NCBI RefSeq assembly: GCF_000758625.1
Contig: NZ_CP009283.1
Location: 6,248,501 to 6,312,500, forward strand
Reading direction: 5' to 3'
Length of the DNA stretch: 64,000 nucleotides
From: Paenibacillus sp. FSL R7-0273
GTDB lineage: Bacteria; Bacillota; Bacilli; Paenibacillales; Paenibacillaceae
Under the pieces are notes generated by a model. The model was given only the letters and a program-made list of their open reading frames with translations, did not search any database and was not told where the DNA came from. Shown here one piece after another: positions 1 through 8,949 of this stretch. Each line of letters begins with the position of its first letter. Position 1 is the stretch's first letter. A program made the translations under genes and the position numbers.

Positions 1-1
1 C

Positions 2-427
2 CAGAGCTATAATCTGGTGCCGATCCTGAGTGTGCTCGAAAATATTACGCTTCCCATCGAGCTCGACGGAGGAAGAATTGACCAGACGTATCTGGATGAG
101 GTCATTCAGGCGCTGGGCCTGCAGTCCAAAATTCATTCTCTCCCTTCTAATCTCTCTGGAGGACAGCAGCAGCGGGTCGCTATTGCCAGAGCGCTCGCTA
201 CCAAGCCGTCGATTATTCTGGCGGACGAGCCGACAGGAAATCTCGACAGCAAAACAAGCCAGGAAGTGCTGATCCTGCTGAAGCAAATGAGCGAAAAGTT
301 CAACCAGACCATTGTCATGATTACGCATAACGAGTCCATCGCCCAGACAGCCGACCGGATTATCCGTATCGAGGACGGGCGCATTGTATCCGGGAACGCA
401 GCACCATCTGGAGCTAAGACACTATGA
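2..427 (+). CDS. ABC transporter ATP-binding protein (5' end outside window)
   Basis: C-terminal part of an ABC ATPase; the reading frame is open to the first base of the window, so the Walker A end is missing. Visible in order are a Q-loop (QSYNLVPILSVLENI), the signature LSGGQQQRVAIARAL, Walker B with the D-loop (ILADEPTGNLD) and the switch histidine (MITHNES). The pattern is that of the LolD/MacB/BceA branch, which powers FtsX-type permeases rather than classic import. The stop overlaps the next start as ATGA, so the two genes are translationally coupled and almost certainly form one transporter. The substrate (lipid, peptide or antibiotic sensing) cannot be told from the sequence. Confidence 0.93.
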   Translation, partial: QSYNLVPILSVLENITLPIELDGGRIDQTYLDEVIQALGLQSKIHSLPSNLSGGQQQRVAIARALATKPSIILADEPTGNLDSKTSQEVLILLKQMSEKFNQTIVMITHNESIAQTADRIIRIEDGRIVSGNAAPSGAKTL

Positions 428-2955
428 TTGCCAACAATAACGGCAAGATTGTAACCCGTCTCTCCATCAAAAGTCTGCGGGCCAATCCGCTGCGCAACCT
501 GGCTGTTATCTCCGCTGTGGTGCTGACGACACTGCTGATTACATCGATTTTTACGATGGCGCTAAGCCTTAACAAGTCGATGGAATTAACGATGATGAAG
601 ACGGTCGGCAGTGATTTTCACGGCGGCTTCAAACGGGTGAGTCCTGAGCAGATAGAGATTTTAAAGGAGCATCCCAGCATTAAGGAATACAGCGTTTCGC
701 TGAATGCCGGGATCTTGCGGAACGAAGTGTTCCGGGACAGTCCGGTAGAGGTTAAGCAGATTGACGAAGCCTATGCCCGGCATGGTTTTATTCATCTTAT
801 TGAGGGGCGTTTGCCGGAAGCCGAGAATGAGGTTGTGCTGAGCACCTGGGTGCTGGATAAGCTAGGTATAAAACATGCAATTGGTGAGCGGGTACAGCTG
901 GACATTGATATTACTGAGCGTGTTCTCAAGCAGGATTTTATCGTGTCAGGCTATTATGAAGCGGATAAAAATCTGGCGATCGCGGGACTGGCCTTCGTCT
1001 CCGATGCATGGGTGCAGAATAATCTCTCCGGGATCGATCCGGCAGAGTCCGAAGCCAGCGGCTCCTATGTAAACACCGCAGAGATGAGCGTAATGTTCAA
1101 GAACGCAGTCAATATTGAAAAAAAGCTGGATAAAGTGCTCGCCGATACGGGCGTGGATAGACCCATTGGAATTAACTGGGCCTATACGACCTCTTCCCTA
1201 TCCGACAACCTTATTGAATTTGTGCCTTATATAGCTGTCGTCTTCATTATTATGCTGAGCGGGTATCTGCTGATTTATAATATTTTTTACATATCGGTTG
1301 TGCGTGATGTGAAGTTCTACGGTCTGCTCAAAGCGATCGGGACGACACCAAGGCAGCTCAAACGGATCATCAGAATACAATCACAGATATTGTATCTAAT
1401 CGGGCTGCCCTTCGGGCTTGCTGCAGGCTATGTAATCGGACGGCTGCTCACGCCGATGCTGAACACTTTTTCCAGTGAGCCTATGGAAGCCGCTTATTCA
1501 GCCAGCCCGTGGATTTTCATTGGAGCCGCCCTATTCGCCTATCTGACGGTATGGGTTGCCGCAGGGAAGCCGGGCCGGATGGCCGCACGGATTGCGCCTG
1601 TCGAAGCGGTCAGGTATACGGGAGTTCAGGCAAAGCGGCGGATGCACAAACGCTCGAAGCGCGGAGGCCGGCTGCATGTCATGGCCTTCACGAACCTGTT
1701 CCGCAGCAAAAAGAAGCTCACCCTCATGCTGACCTCCCTCTCCTTGAGCATTGTGCTGTTCAGTATTATTTTTACGATGATAGGTTCGCTTGATGTAAAT
1801 AAGTATCTTAGCACGTTTCTTTCCGGGGATGTGGTGATCCGCAATGAGAAAATTGAAACACGTGAAGGTGAGCGCCCGGGTGATCCTTATAAGCTGTCGG
1901 AAGCATTCAGCAGTGAATTGGAGCGGATCGACGGCGTGGAGAGTGTGGAGAAGGTTTACTTCTATTATGATATTCATGATATGGATGAGAAAATACGTGC
2001 TGTATTGCAGCCTTTGTCAGAAACAGAGCCGCCGGAGCCTTATCTTGCAAACATGCTGGAGCATAATCTTATTCATCTAAAACTGTACGGCATCGATTCT
2101 GGCTGGTATGACCTGATACAGAAGGATGTTATCGAGGGGCATTTCGACCCGCAGAAATTCGCTTCCGGGGACTATGTGCTGGTGACTCAAGCCAACATGT
2201 GGGAGGAAGATACTTATACCTCTTACTATCATCCTGGTGACATTATGGAGTTCAAAAATCTGGGCAAAAGCTATGAGGTCATGGCTGTGATGAATTACGA
2301 TGCGCTCTATGCTGCGACGACACAATCTTTCTCAACGTATGGGTTCAATGCGTTCTTCCCCTCATCCGAATTGACCAGAGAGCTGCCTGCGGAGACCAAC
2401 CCGCCATGGGCGCTGTCAGCAACGCTGCATATTGACTCTAACAAGCTGGACAGTGCGACTGAGGCTGCAAAATCTCTCGCCGCTTCCAGTGATGAGCTTG
2501 TGGTCAAATCAAGGGAGGATTATCGGCAGGAGCTGGGCGGATTTATCCGGGTTTTTCAGATTATCGGCTACGGCCTGAGCTTCGTTATTGCGCTGATCGG
2601 TGTTCTTAATTATATTAATACAGTCGTTACGGGTGTTATTACGCGGAAGAATGAATTCGCCCTGCTGGAGAGCATCGGCATGACCAAGCGCCAGCTCAAG
2701 AAGATGCTGATCTATGAGGGGTTGTACAATGTCCTTCTGACCACAGCCATTACATCCAGCCTCGGCGTGTTCCTGACCTATAACATTGCCAAAAGCATTG
2801 CGGACAACATGGCCTTCACCGTGTTCCGCATGAGCTGGCTGCCCTTTGTGCTGGTCGTTCCGGTGCTCGCAGTCATTGCTTACACGGTAACCCTGAGCTC
2901 TTACAGAATGCTGAGTAAGGATACGCTGATTGAACGGCTGCGGCAGGGGGAATAG
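424..2955 (+). CDS. FtsX-family ABC transporter permease
   Basis: An 843-residue membrane protein built as two FtsX-like halves. Each half has one N-terminal hydrophobic segment (near residues 25-48 and 435-455), a large extracytoplasmic domain of about 220-250 residues, then three more membrane segments (near 265-385 and 715-830). The double-repeat layout with two large outside loops is that of MacB-like or lipoprotein-export-like permeases in Gram-positive bacteria. The start overlaps the stop of the ATPase, and a strong terminator follows, so the pair closes an operon that begins upstream of the window. It probably moves or senses a hydrophobic molecule or peptide; the substrate is unknown. 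Confidence 0.92.
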   Translation: MIANNNGKIVTRLSIKSLRANPLRNLAVISAVVLTTLLITSIFTMALSLNKSMELTMMKTVGSDFHGGFKRVSPEQIEILKEHPSIKEYSVSLNAGILRNEVFRDSPVEVKQIDEAYARHGFIHLIEGRLPEAENEVVLSTWVLDKLGIKHAIGERVQLDIDITERVLKQDFIVSGYYEADKNLAIAGLAFVSDAWVQNNLSGIDPAESEASGSYVNTAEMSVMFKNAVNIEKKLDKVLADTGVDRPIGINWAYTTSSLSDNLIEFVPYIAVVFIIMLSGYLLIYNIFYISVVRDVKFYGLLKAIGTTPRQLKRIIRIQSQILYLIGLPFGLAAGYVIGRLLTPMLNTFSSEPMEAAYSASPWIFIGAALFAYLTVWVAAGKPGRMAARIAPVEAVRYTGVQAKRRMHKRSKRGGRLHVMAFTNLFRSKKKLTLMLTSLSLSIVLFSIIFTMIGSLDVNKYLSTFLSGDVVIRNEKIETREGERPGDPYKLSEAFSSELERIDGVESVEKVYFYYDIHDMDEKIRAVLQPLSETEPPEPYLANMLEHNLIHLKLYGIDSGWYDLIQKDVIEGHFDPQKFASGDYVLVTQANMWEEDTYTSYYHPGDIMEFKNLGKSYEVMAVMNYDALYAATTQSFSTYGFNAFFPSSELTRELPAETNPPWALSATLHIDSNKLDSATEAAKSLAASSDELVVKSREDYRQELGGFIRVFQIIGYGLSFVIALIGVLNYINTVVTGVITRKNEFALLESIGMTKRQLKKMLIYEGLYNVLLTTAITSSLGVFLTYNIAKSIADNMAFTVFRMSWLPFVLVVPVLAVIAYTVTLSSYRMLSKDTLIERLRQGE

Positions 2956-2967
2956 CAGTAATAATGT

Positions 2968-3008
2968 AACAGGCAGATCCGTATGGTTACGGGTCTGCCT
3001 GTTTTTTT
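2968..3008 (+). terminator. Rho-independent terminator after the FtsX-type permease
   Basis: A 16-base-pair stem (AACAGGCAGATCCGTA against TACGGGTCTGCCTGTT, with two mismatched or wobble positions) and a 4-base loop is followed by a run of seven T. It ends the ABC transporter operon. The convergent XRE gene ends 19 bases further on. Confidence 0.9.
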
Positions 3009-3026
3009 GCTGATTAGCCGGTTATG

Positions 3027-3713
3027 TCATTCGTCCAGCATCTGCAATGCGATTTGATCGGCGGTGTAGCTATCAAGAAAAGGGAGCAACGGAGTCAAGT
3101 CGCTCAGTTTCCCGCTGCTGATCACTTTCCGGGCGCACTTATTCAAGGCCTCTCCGCTCAGGAACGGAGCGAGCGGCACCAGATCACTGAGCTGCCCTTC
3201 ATGCATCGCCTTGAGTGCACATTCATCAAGAGCCCCTTCACTCAGGAAAGGCGCCAGCGGTACGAGATCACTAAGACTTCCTCCCTCCATTGCCTTCCGG
3301 GCACACTCGTCCAGCACCTCTTCACTCAGGAACGGGGCCAGCGGCACTAACCCGCTGAGAGATACCTTGTCCTTTACTTGTTCAAAAACCTCATCCACCT
3401 GCTCCATTTTAAGCAGCGGTGCAATGCCGGAAATATCCTCAGCGGAAACCTCATGCTGCTGCAGGTACTCCCCCGACTTGTTTTCCAGCAGGCTGGATAT
3501 GAGCGTTGTCGCTTTTCCCTCATCGAGAATTTCTTCAATGCTTACTCCAAAAATCTCCGCCAGCTCCGGCAGCTTCGCAATATCCGGCATGCTGTTGCCG
3601 CGCTCCCAGTTGCTGACCGCCTGATAGCTGATGCCCAGCTTGTCCGCCAGTCCCATCTGTGTGATCCCCGCCTGCCCTCTCAGCCTTGCAATGTTACGCC
3701 CTACCTTGATCAT
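3027..3713 (-). CDS. XRE-family transcriptional regulator with tandem 28-residue repeats
   Basis: Predicted 228-residue cytoplasmic DNA-binding protein. Residues 4-62 form a Cro/C1-type helix-turn-helix (TQMGLADKLGISYQAVSNWE). From about residue 119 to the end come four tandem copies of a 28-residue unit with the core LSDLVPLAPFLSE...LDECA.KAM; a degenerate unit (ISGIAPLL) lies before them. The repeats are leucine- and proline-patterned and probably helical, perhaps for oligomerisation or protein contact. I chose the ATG at 3713 because GGAGG lies 9 bases upstream; an in-frame ATG at 3722 has too short a spacing. Target genes are unknown. Confidence 0.85.
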   Translation of the reverse strand: MIKVGRNIARLRGQAGITQMGLADKLGISYQAVSNWERGNSMPDIAKLPELAEIFGVSIEEILDEGKATTLISSLLENKSGEYLQQHEVSAEDISGIAPLLKMEQVDEVFEQVKDKVSLSGLVPLAPFLSEEVLDECARKAMEGGSLSDLVPLAPFLSEGALDECALKAMHEGQLSDLVPLAPFLSGEALNKCARKVISSGKLSDLTPLLPFLDSYTADQIALQMLDE

Positions 3714-3827
3714 ATCAAACATGGCCTCCACCCTTTCGCTTGTCATGACCTTAGTGTAGTGGAGCACCCATAAAATGTATATCAAGCGTTGCTTGAGTTG
3801 CTTACTTGGGCATAGCCCATACGCTGA

Positions 3828-4013
3828 ATAAGTGTATTTTGTGCAATTAAAAGTAGCCATGAGCCTTATTCGAACCGTATAACTGCACTTCGTGCAACTA
3901 AAATTGCCCGAAACGGCCGAAACAGAAGAGTTAAGCCCATATAGTTGTACGGAATACACTTAAACCGGAGGTAGGAAGAAAAAATGGCGATATAGTTGTA
4001 TAAAGTGCAGCTA
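3828..4013. repeat. Dispersed intergenic repeat, family A, copy 1
   Basis: A roughly 185-base element that recurs at 38310-38494 with the same internal order. It contains units such as GTGCAATTAAAAG, GTGCAACTAAAATTGCCCG, TAGTTGTACGGAATACACTTAAA and TAGTTGTATAAAGTGCA. The first two units point one way and the last two the other, so the element can fold on itself. It fills most of the 370-base gap between the XRE gene and the GbsR-like gene. No coding potential is visible. Confidence 0.7.
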
Positions 4014-4052
4014 ACCTGCAAAAGCAGACTGGTTAAAGTAAGGTTCCATTTC

Positions 4053-4084
4053 CCGCAAAAAAAACGGGCACAGCATGCCGTGAC
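4053..4084 (-). terminator. Possible terminator of the GbsR-like gene
   Basis: On the minus strand, directly after the stop codon, a short GC stem (CGGCA, 5-base loop, TGCCCG) is followed by eight T. The stem is short, so the call is tentative. Confidence 0.5.
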
Positions 4085-4648
4085 TCAACGCTGCTCCGCA
4101 CCCGGCCCGCCGAACATCTCCCCGTTCTTCAGGCCGTCGACAAACTGCTGCAGCCAGCGGTAATACTCCGCCGCATGACGCAGCTTCTCCAGGTCCCGGC
4201 TGCAGGACAGCCGCTCCTCTTCAGGCGTATCCCCCGCCTGCGCCAGCATCTCCAGCTGCGGAATCACCGCCCCCATCGCTTCCTGCATCACATCAATTTC
4301 CCGCTGAAGCTTCAGCGTGAAGAAGTTCCGGAACGCCTGGAAAAAATCCGTCTCCGCCACATACAGGTCCCTCCGCTCCCGTTTCTCCTCAAGCTTGGTC
4401 ACCATCTGTGAGGACATCAGGGAGCGGACGCCGTAGCTCATATTGCTTTTACTCATATTCATCACCTGCTTCATTTCCTCCAGCGTCATCGGCTTGTCCT
4501 CAAAGAACATAATCCCGTACAGCTGTCCAAAGGAATAATTGGCCCCGTACAAATCCATCGTCTGCGCGATTGCATCAATAACCTTGCGCAGCAGCTGCTC
4601 CCGTGGAGATAGCTGCCTGTTGTCTTCACCAAATGCGGCCTGCTTCAT
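4085..4648 (-). CDS. GbsR/MarR-like transcriptional regulator
   Basis: Predicted 187-residue cytoplasmic regulator. Its central winged-helix region (FEDKPMTLEEMKQVMNMSKS then MSYGVRSLM) and the wing (KLEEKRERRDLYVAE) match the GbsR/OpcR branch of the MarR superfamily, which in Bacillus answers choline and controls glycine betaine genes. The C-terminal half looks helical and charged and may dimerise. I place the start at ATG 4648, preceded by AAGGTG at good spacing, instead of an upstream GTG (4663) without a clear ribosome site. It is divergent from the ABC uptake operon starting at 4871 and is the obvious candidate to control it. Confidence 0.82.
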   Translation of the reverse strand: MKQAAFGEDNRQLSPREQLLRKVIDAIAQTMDLYGANYSFGQLYGIMFFEDKPMTLEEMKQVMNMSKSNMSYGVRSLMSSQMVTKLEEKRERRDLYVAETDFFQAFRNFFTLKLQREIDVMQEAMGAVIPQLEMLAQAGDTPEEERLSCSRDLEKLRHAAEYYRWLQQFVDGLKNGEMFGGPGAEQR

Positions 4649-4713
4649 TCGCTGCACCTTCACTTTTCATTAGTCTTGTTGCCTTAGCATTACATAAAAC
4701 GGGAATAAGCGGG

Positions 4714-4736
4714 GTGTATTTCAACAAATTTTACAC
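4714..4736. promoter_or_regulatory. Candidate operator in the GbsR-like/ABC divergent region
   Basis: An inverted repeat, GTGTA separated by 13 bases from TACAC, lies between the divergent regulator and uptake operon. Position and symmetry suit a dimeric winged-helix regulator. No experiment or known consensus supports it. Confidence 0.3.
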
Positions 4737-4870
4737 AATTTCCGAGCCTGCTTTACTTCCGGTTGACCACACGCCGACTTGTCCAGTGTACAATTTTTTT
4801 TGAACAGAGAATGTATTCACCTGCATTATACCGCAAAACTAAGCTGACGGAATGGGGTATCGGAACGAAA

Positions 4871-5752
4871 ATGACACGAAATAAGTTAATAAGCGGTTTA
4901 AAGCCCGTGCTCTTTACGCTGCCGGCGATGATACCCTTTGTGCTGTTCTGGCTGGCACCGCTGATTTATGTGCTCTATCTCAGCTTTACAGAATGGGATT
5001 TCATGAGCCCAACCAAAACCTTTGTCGGACTGCAGAATTATATCGACCTCTTTGGCAATCCGGCTTTTTACAAGGCATTGCGGGTCACTGTGCTGTTCTG
5101 CATCGGCAGCGTGCTGCCGGTTATCGCCCTCGGCCTGGGGCTGGCTCTGCTGATGAACCGCAAGCTGAAGGGCTCCGGCCTCTATCAGGCGCTGCTCTTC
5201 TCGCCTTGGGTTACGCCGACTGTCGCTGTATCGATCGTCTGGTCCTGGATCTACGAGCCTGAAGTCGGACTGGCCAATACGGTGCTGGATTTTCTCGGCC
5301 TTGAACCAATCGGCTGGCTGCAGGACCCCAAGTGGGCACTCGCCGGCGTGCTGCTCGTAACGGTCTGGAAATCGGCGGGCTGGGCGATGATCTTCTATCT
5401 CGTAGCTCTGCGGAATGTTCCTTCCGATCTGCTGGAAGCAGGCGAGCTTGACGGAGCCAGCGCTGTGCAAAAGTTTGTCCGGATTACGCTGCCGATGATC
5501 TCGCCGACCACGCTGTTTCTGTTCGTGGTGCAGATGGTTCAGGCGCTGCAGGCCTACGATCAGATTAACGTGCTGACACAAGGCGGTCCGTCCGGTTCAA
5601 CCCGTACGCTGCTGTATTTGTATTACCAGTCTGCCTTTGAATCCTTCCAGATCGGCGAGGCTTCCAGTGTGGCTGTAGTACTGGTATTCATCTGTATGCT
5701 GCTGTCGGTGCTGTCGCTCAGCATCAGCAGACGGACGACGCACTATCAATAA
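4871..5752 (+). CDS. ABC sugar-type transporter permease (UgpA/MalF-like)
   Basis: Inner-membrane permease of about 293 residues with six predicted membrane segments and the cytoplasmic EAA loop (EAGELDGASAVQKFVRITLP) that contacts the ATPase. It is the first gene of an operon with a second permease (5784), a lipoprotein binding protein (6664), a HAD phosphatase (8117) and a metallophosphoesterase (8950). No ATPase gene is present, as usual where a shared MsmX-like ATPase serves many importers. The start is uncertain: ATG 4871 fits the family N terminus, but its ribosome site is weak and the frame is open further upstream. Confidence 0.88.
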   Translation: MTRNKLISGLKPVLFTLPAMIPFVLFWLAPLIYVLYLSFTEWDFMSPTKTFVGLQNYIDLFGNPAFYKALRVTVLFCIGSVLPVIALGLGLALLMNRKLKGSGLYQALLFSPWVTPTVAVSIVWSWIYEPEVGLANTVLDFLGLEPIGWLQDPKWALAGVLLVTVWKSAGWAMIFYLVALRNVPSDLLEAGELDGASAVQKFVRITLPMISPTTLFLFVVQMVQALQAYDQINVLTQGGPSGSTRTLLYLYYQSAFESFQIGEASSVAVVLVFICMLLSVLSLSISRRTTHYQ

Positions 5753-5783
5753 ATCGTTACATCTAATAAGGAGGTCATTCCAC

Positions 5784-6632
5784 TTGCGTACGAGTATGCT
5801 CTCACGGCTGGGCGGACCGGCCCGCCATGCTTTTTTCGCCGTACTGGCGCTGCTGATGGCCTTCCCGTTCTACTGGATGGTCACCAGCGCCCTCAAAACC
5901 AATGATGAAATCTGGGCCTCCCCGCCAACGCTCTGGCCTGCGGACCCGCTGTGGGGGAATTTCGCCGAAGCCTGGAATGAGGCGCCGTTCGCCAGATATA
6001 TGGGTAACAGCATTCTGGTCGCCGGAAGCATTGTCATCCTGCAGGTTTTTAATTCCGGCATGATGGCCTATGCGCTGACTCATATGAAATTCCGCCTGAA
6101 GGGTATTTTTGCCGGAGTTATCCTTTTCGGCTATATGGTGCCTGCTACGGCAGTCTACCTGCCCAGCTATCTCGTGCTGTCCGAGCTGAATTTGCTCAAC
6201 AGCTACGGCGGCCTGATTCTCTCCAACTGTGTCAGCGTCTTTGCGATCTTCCTGATCCGGCAGGCCTTCCTGCAGGTATCCCACGAGCTGGTCGAGGCCG
6301 GCGAGGTGGACGGGGCATCGCATATGCGGATTCTGTGGACGGTGCTGGTGCCGGTGACCCGGTCCTCTTTTGCCGTAATGGCACTCATCACCTTCATTGA
6401 TCATTACAACAACTATTTCTGGCCGATGCTGATCACCAAGGACCCTGCCCTGCAGCTGGTCTCAGCCGGACTGCGCAGCTTCTTCGTGGAAGGAGGTGCT
6501 TACGGATTGAAATGGCCGCTAATCATGGCCGCCAGTGCCTTCACCATCGCCCCCCTGCTGCTTGTTTTTGTGCTGGCACAGAAAACGATTATGCAAAGTG
6601 TCAATATGACTGCAGGCTCCAGTAAAGGATAA
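5784..6632 (+). CDS. ABC sugar-type transporter permease (UgpE/MalG-like)
   Basis: A 282-residue membrane protein with six predicted transmembrane segments and the EAA motif (EAGEVDGASHMRILWTVLVP). It is the usual partner of the permease just upstream; 31 bases separate them. Translation probably begins at TTG 5784, nine bases after a perfect AAGGAGG; no ATG is equally well placed. Together the two permeases form the channel for the solute bound by the lipoprotein encoded at 6664. Confidence 0.9.
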   Translation: MRTSMLSRLGGPARHAFFAVLALLMAFPFYWMVTSALKTNDEIWASPPTLWPADPLWGNFAEAWNEAPFARYMGNSILVAGSIVILQVFNSGMMAYALTHMKFRLKGIFAGVILFGYMVPATAVYLPSYLVLSELNLLNSYGGLILSNCVSVFAIFLIRQAFLQVSHELVEAGEVDGASHMRILWTVLVPVTRSSFAVMALITFIDHYNNYFWPMLITKDPALQLVSAGLRSFFVEGGAYGLKWPLIMAASAFTIAPLLLVFVLAQKTIMQSVNMTAGSSKG

Positions 6633-6663
6633 ACACTATTTTCTAATAAAGAGGAGAATGATG

Positions 6664-8013
6664 ATGAACGTATCGTTGAAAAGATTGTCGGCACTGTCCG
6701 TGATTGCCGGAATGACTGTCCTTACCGCCTGCGGCGCAAACGGCGCCGCCAATCAGGTTACAGAGGCAAGCGGCGCATCGTCAGCTCCCTCCGCAGCAGC
6801 CCCTGCTGCACAAAGTGAACCGGTAACCATTGAATTCTGGTATGGCCTCGGCGGCAAGCTCGGCGAAAATATGGAAGCACTCATTCAAAAATTCAACGCC
6901 TCCCAGCAGGAGGTTATCGTTAAAGGCATCGTGCAGGCAGATTATACCGAAACCCAGCAGAAGCTTCAGGCGGCGATCGCTACCGGAACGGTTCCTGCAG
7001 CCGTGCTGTCCTCCAATGTGGACTGGGCGCGCAAGGGATATTTCGCCGAATTGGATCAGCTGATTGCGGCACAGCCCGATTTCAACCCGGATGACTTCGT
7101 GCAGACCTTCCTGAACCAGGGCAAGGTTGACGGTAAGCAGTACTTCCTGCCGATGTACGGCACAACGCAGGTGATGTATTACCGTCAGGATGCTTTTGAG
7201 AAGAGCGGCATTGATGCCAGCCAGATCAAGACCTGGGAGGATCTCGCGTCCGCAGCTGAGAAAATGACGGTTAAAGAAGGCGGCAAAACAAGCGTTTACG
7301 GCTGGGAGCCGATGTGGGGCTCCGGCAATATGATCGATGCGGTGCTGAGCAAAGGCGGCAGCATTCTAAGTGAGGACGGCAAGACCGTTACCATTGATTC
7401 AGCGGAGTGGACCGAAACGTGGGATCTGTTCCGCAAATGGATTCATGAAGACCAGATCATGCGCATTCATTCGGGGGGCCAGGGCTGGGAGTACTGGTAT
7501 AAAACGATTGATGACGTAATGAAAGGCCAGGCTGCCGGCTATACCGGCTCCAGCGGTGACCAGGGCGATCTGGACTTCAGCATCGTAGCGGCAATGGAAC
7601 AGCCGGGCTGGGCCGGAGCCGGCGAAGGCAAGCCGGTAGCCGAAGCCATTCAGGCCGGTATTCCTGCCAAGGCAAGTGATGAAGAGAAGCAGGCTGCGCT
7701 GAAATGGCTGGCTTACTTTACAAATTCGGAGAATACTGCCTTCTGGTCGATCAACACCGGATACATTGCGGTCCGCCAGTCTGCCCTGGATGATCCTGCA
7801 TTCATCTCGTTCAGCGAGACTAACCCGCAGATCAAAATCCCGCTGCAGCAGGCCTCCCATGCCTCCGCTCCGTTCCAGGACCCTACGGGCGGCAAAATTA
7901 ATGATGCACTGAAAATCGCTGCGGACAAGGTGCAGATCGAGAACATCCCGGCTGCCGAAGCGCTTAAAGAAGCACAAGCAACTGCACAGGCGGCGCTGGA
8001 TAAGGTGAAATAA
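6664..8013 (+). CDS. Extracellular solute-binding lipoprotein (UgpB-like, family 1)
   Basis: About 449 residues. A short basic N terminus and hydrophobic core end in the lipobox LTAC, so the mature protein is a lipid-anchored receptor on the outer face of the membrane. The rest has the periplasmic-binding fold of cluster-B sugar or glycerophosphate receptors (early motif VTIEFWYGLGGK, tryptophan- and tyrosine-rich middle). Three consecutive in-frame ATG codons exist; the third (6664) has the best spacing from GAGGAG. Its neighbours, a phosphatase and a phosphodiesterase-type enzyme, suggest a phosphorylated ligand such as a glycerophosphodiester, but this is inference. Confidence 0.9.
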   Translation: MNVSLKRLSALSVIAGMTVLTACGANGAANQVTEASGASSAPSAAAPAAQSEPVTIEFWYGLGGKLGENMEALIQKFNASQQEVIVKGIVQADYTETQQKLQAAIATGTVPAAVLSSNVDWARKGYFAELDQLIAAQPDFNPDDFVQTFLNQGKVDGKQYFLPMYGTTQVMYYRQDAFEKSGIDASQIKTWEDLASAAEKMTVKEGGKTSVYGWEPMWGSGNMIDAVLSKGGSILSEDGKTVTIDSAEWTETWDLFRKWIHEDQIMRIHSGGQGWEYWYKTIDDVMKGQAAGYTGSSGDQGDLDFSIVAAMEQPGWAGAGEGKPVAEAIQAGIPAKASDEEKQAALKWLAYFTNSENTAFWSINTGYIAVRQSALDDPAFISFSETNPQIKIPLQQASHASAPFQDPTGGKINDALKIAADKVQIENIPAAEALKEAQATAQAALDKVK

Positions 8014-8116
8014 TCCGGGGGAATGGCGGACCCGCCCGACTCACTGATTAATCCCGTAAATATACAACGATATGAATCATAAATGACGTGAAATGAAAAC
8101 GAAGGAGGCCGAGGCC

Positions 8117-8920
8117 GTGCCTGAGCTGATCACCCCGCAGGGAAATTACAGCATATCCGCCATCCTGTTCGACAAGGACGGTACCCTGCTCGACTTTGTC
8201 TCTCTTTGGGGAAGCTGGAGCGAATGCCTGCTTACGCATTTTTCCCGGCAGCTGAAGCTGCGCGGCCTTCCCTTTCCCGATCCCTGCCTGAACAATCTGC
8301 TGGGGACAGTCCATAACGGTGAGGGCCGGATTACCGGCTATGACCGCAACGGTCCGCTTGCGATGGGCACGATGAATGACCTGTATGCGATTCTCGCCTG
8401 GCAGGGCTATCTGCTTGGCCTCTCCTGGGCGGCGTCGATGGAGCTGGTGGAGGCCTGCCGCCGGGAGGCAGACGCCATGCTGGAGCACAGCCGCCCCGTC
8501 CTTCCGCTGCCCGGCCTGCTCCGCTTCCTGGAAGAATGCGCTGCCGGAGGCGTAAAGATGGCCGTGGTGACGGCAGACGAAACCGAAGCCGCGGAGAAGC
8601 ATCTCCGCTGGCTCGGCATCCGTCATTATTTCTCGGCTGTGATCGGCACCGATCAGGTCGAGCGCGGCAAGCCGTTCCCGGATATGGCTCTGCTGGCCTG
8701 CAGACAGCTCGGGGTGCAGCCTTCCGCCGCTGCTGTAATCGGCGATACGAACGGCGATATGCGCATGGCCAAATCGGCAGGCGCGGCGGTTGCCGTTTCC
8801 ATTGCACCGGATGCCGGGGCTGCTGTGCCGGGGGAGCCTTCAGCTGAAGCGCTGCTTGATCATTTGCTGCCTGATGCTGATATCATTGTACAGTCTTATA
8901 AGGATCTGGCTTTTAAATAA
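8117..8920 (+). CDS. HAD-superfamily hydrolase (phosphoglycolate phosphatase-like)
   Basis: About 267 residues, cytoplasmic. Motif I is DKDGTLLDF (nucleophile and acid/base aspartates), motif II the VVTAD strand, motif III the lysine in GKPFPD, and motif IV GDTNGDMRMAKSAG; the cap inserted after motif I is helical, as in subfamily I phosphatases. The start is GTG 8117, eight bases after AAGGAGG, not the upstream ATG at 8093. It sits 103 bases after the binding-protein gene and just before the metallophosphoesterase, so it may take a phosphate from an imported organophosphate. The exact substrate is unknown. Confidence 0.85.
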   Translation: MPELITPQGNYSISAILFDKDGTLLDFVSLWGSWSECLLTHFSRQLKLRGLPFPDPCLNNLLGTVHNGEGRITGYDRNGPLAMGTMNDLYAILAWQGYLLGLSWAASMELVEACRREADAMLEHSRPVLPLPGLLRFLEECAAGGVKMAVVTADETEAAEKHLRWLGIRHYFSAVIGTDQVERGKPFPDMALLACRQLGVQPSAAAVIGDTNGDMRMAKSAGAAVAVSIAPDAGAAVPGEPSAEALLDHLLPDADIIVQSYKDLAFK

Positions 8921-8949
8921 GCAGGAAATGATGCTCAAGGAGGCGAGCT

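Noticed and set aside
4763..4794. SigA promoter TTGACC-TACAAT before the ABC operon
   Set aside because: The spacer is 20 bases, too long for a confident call.
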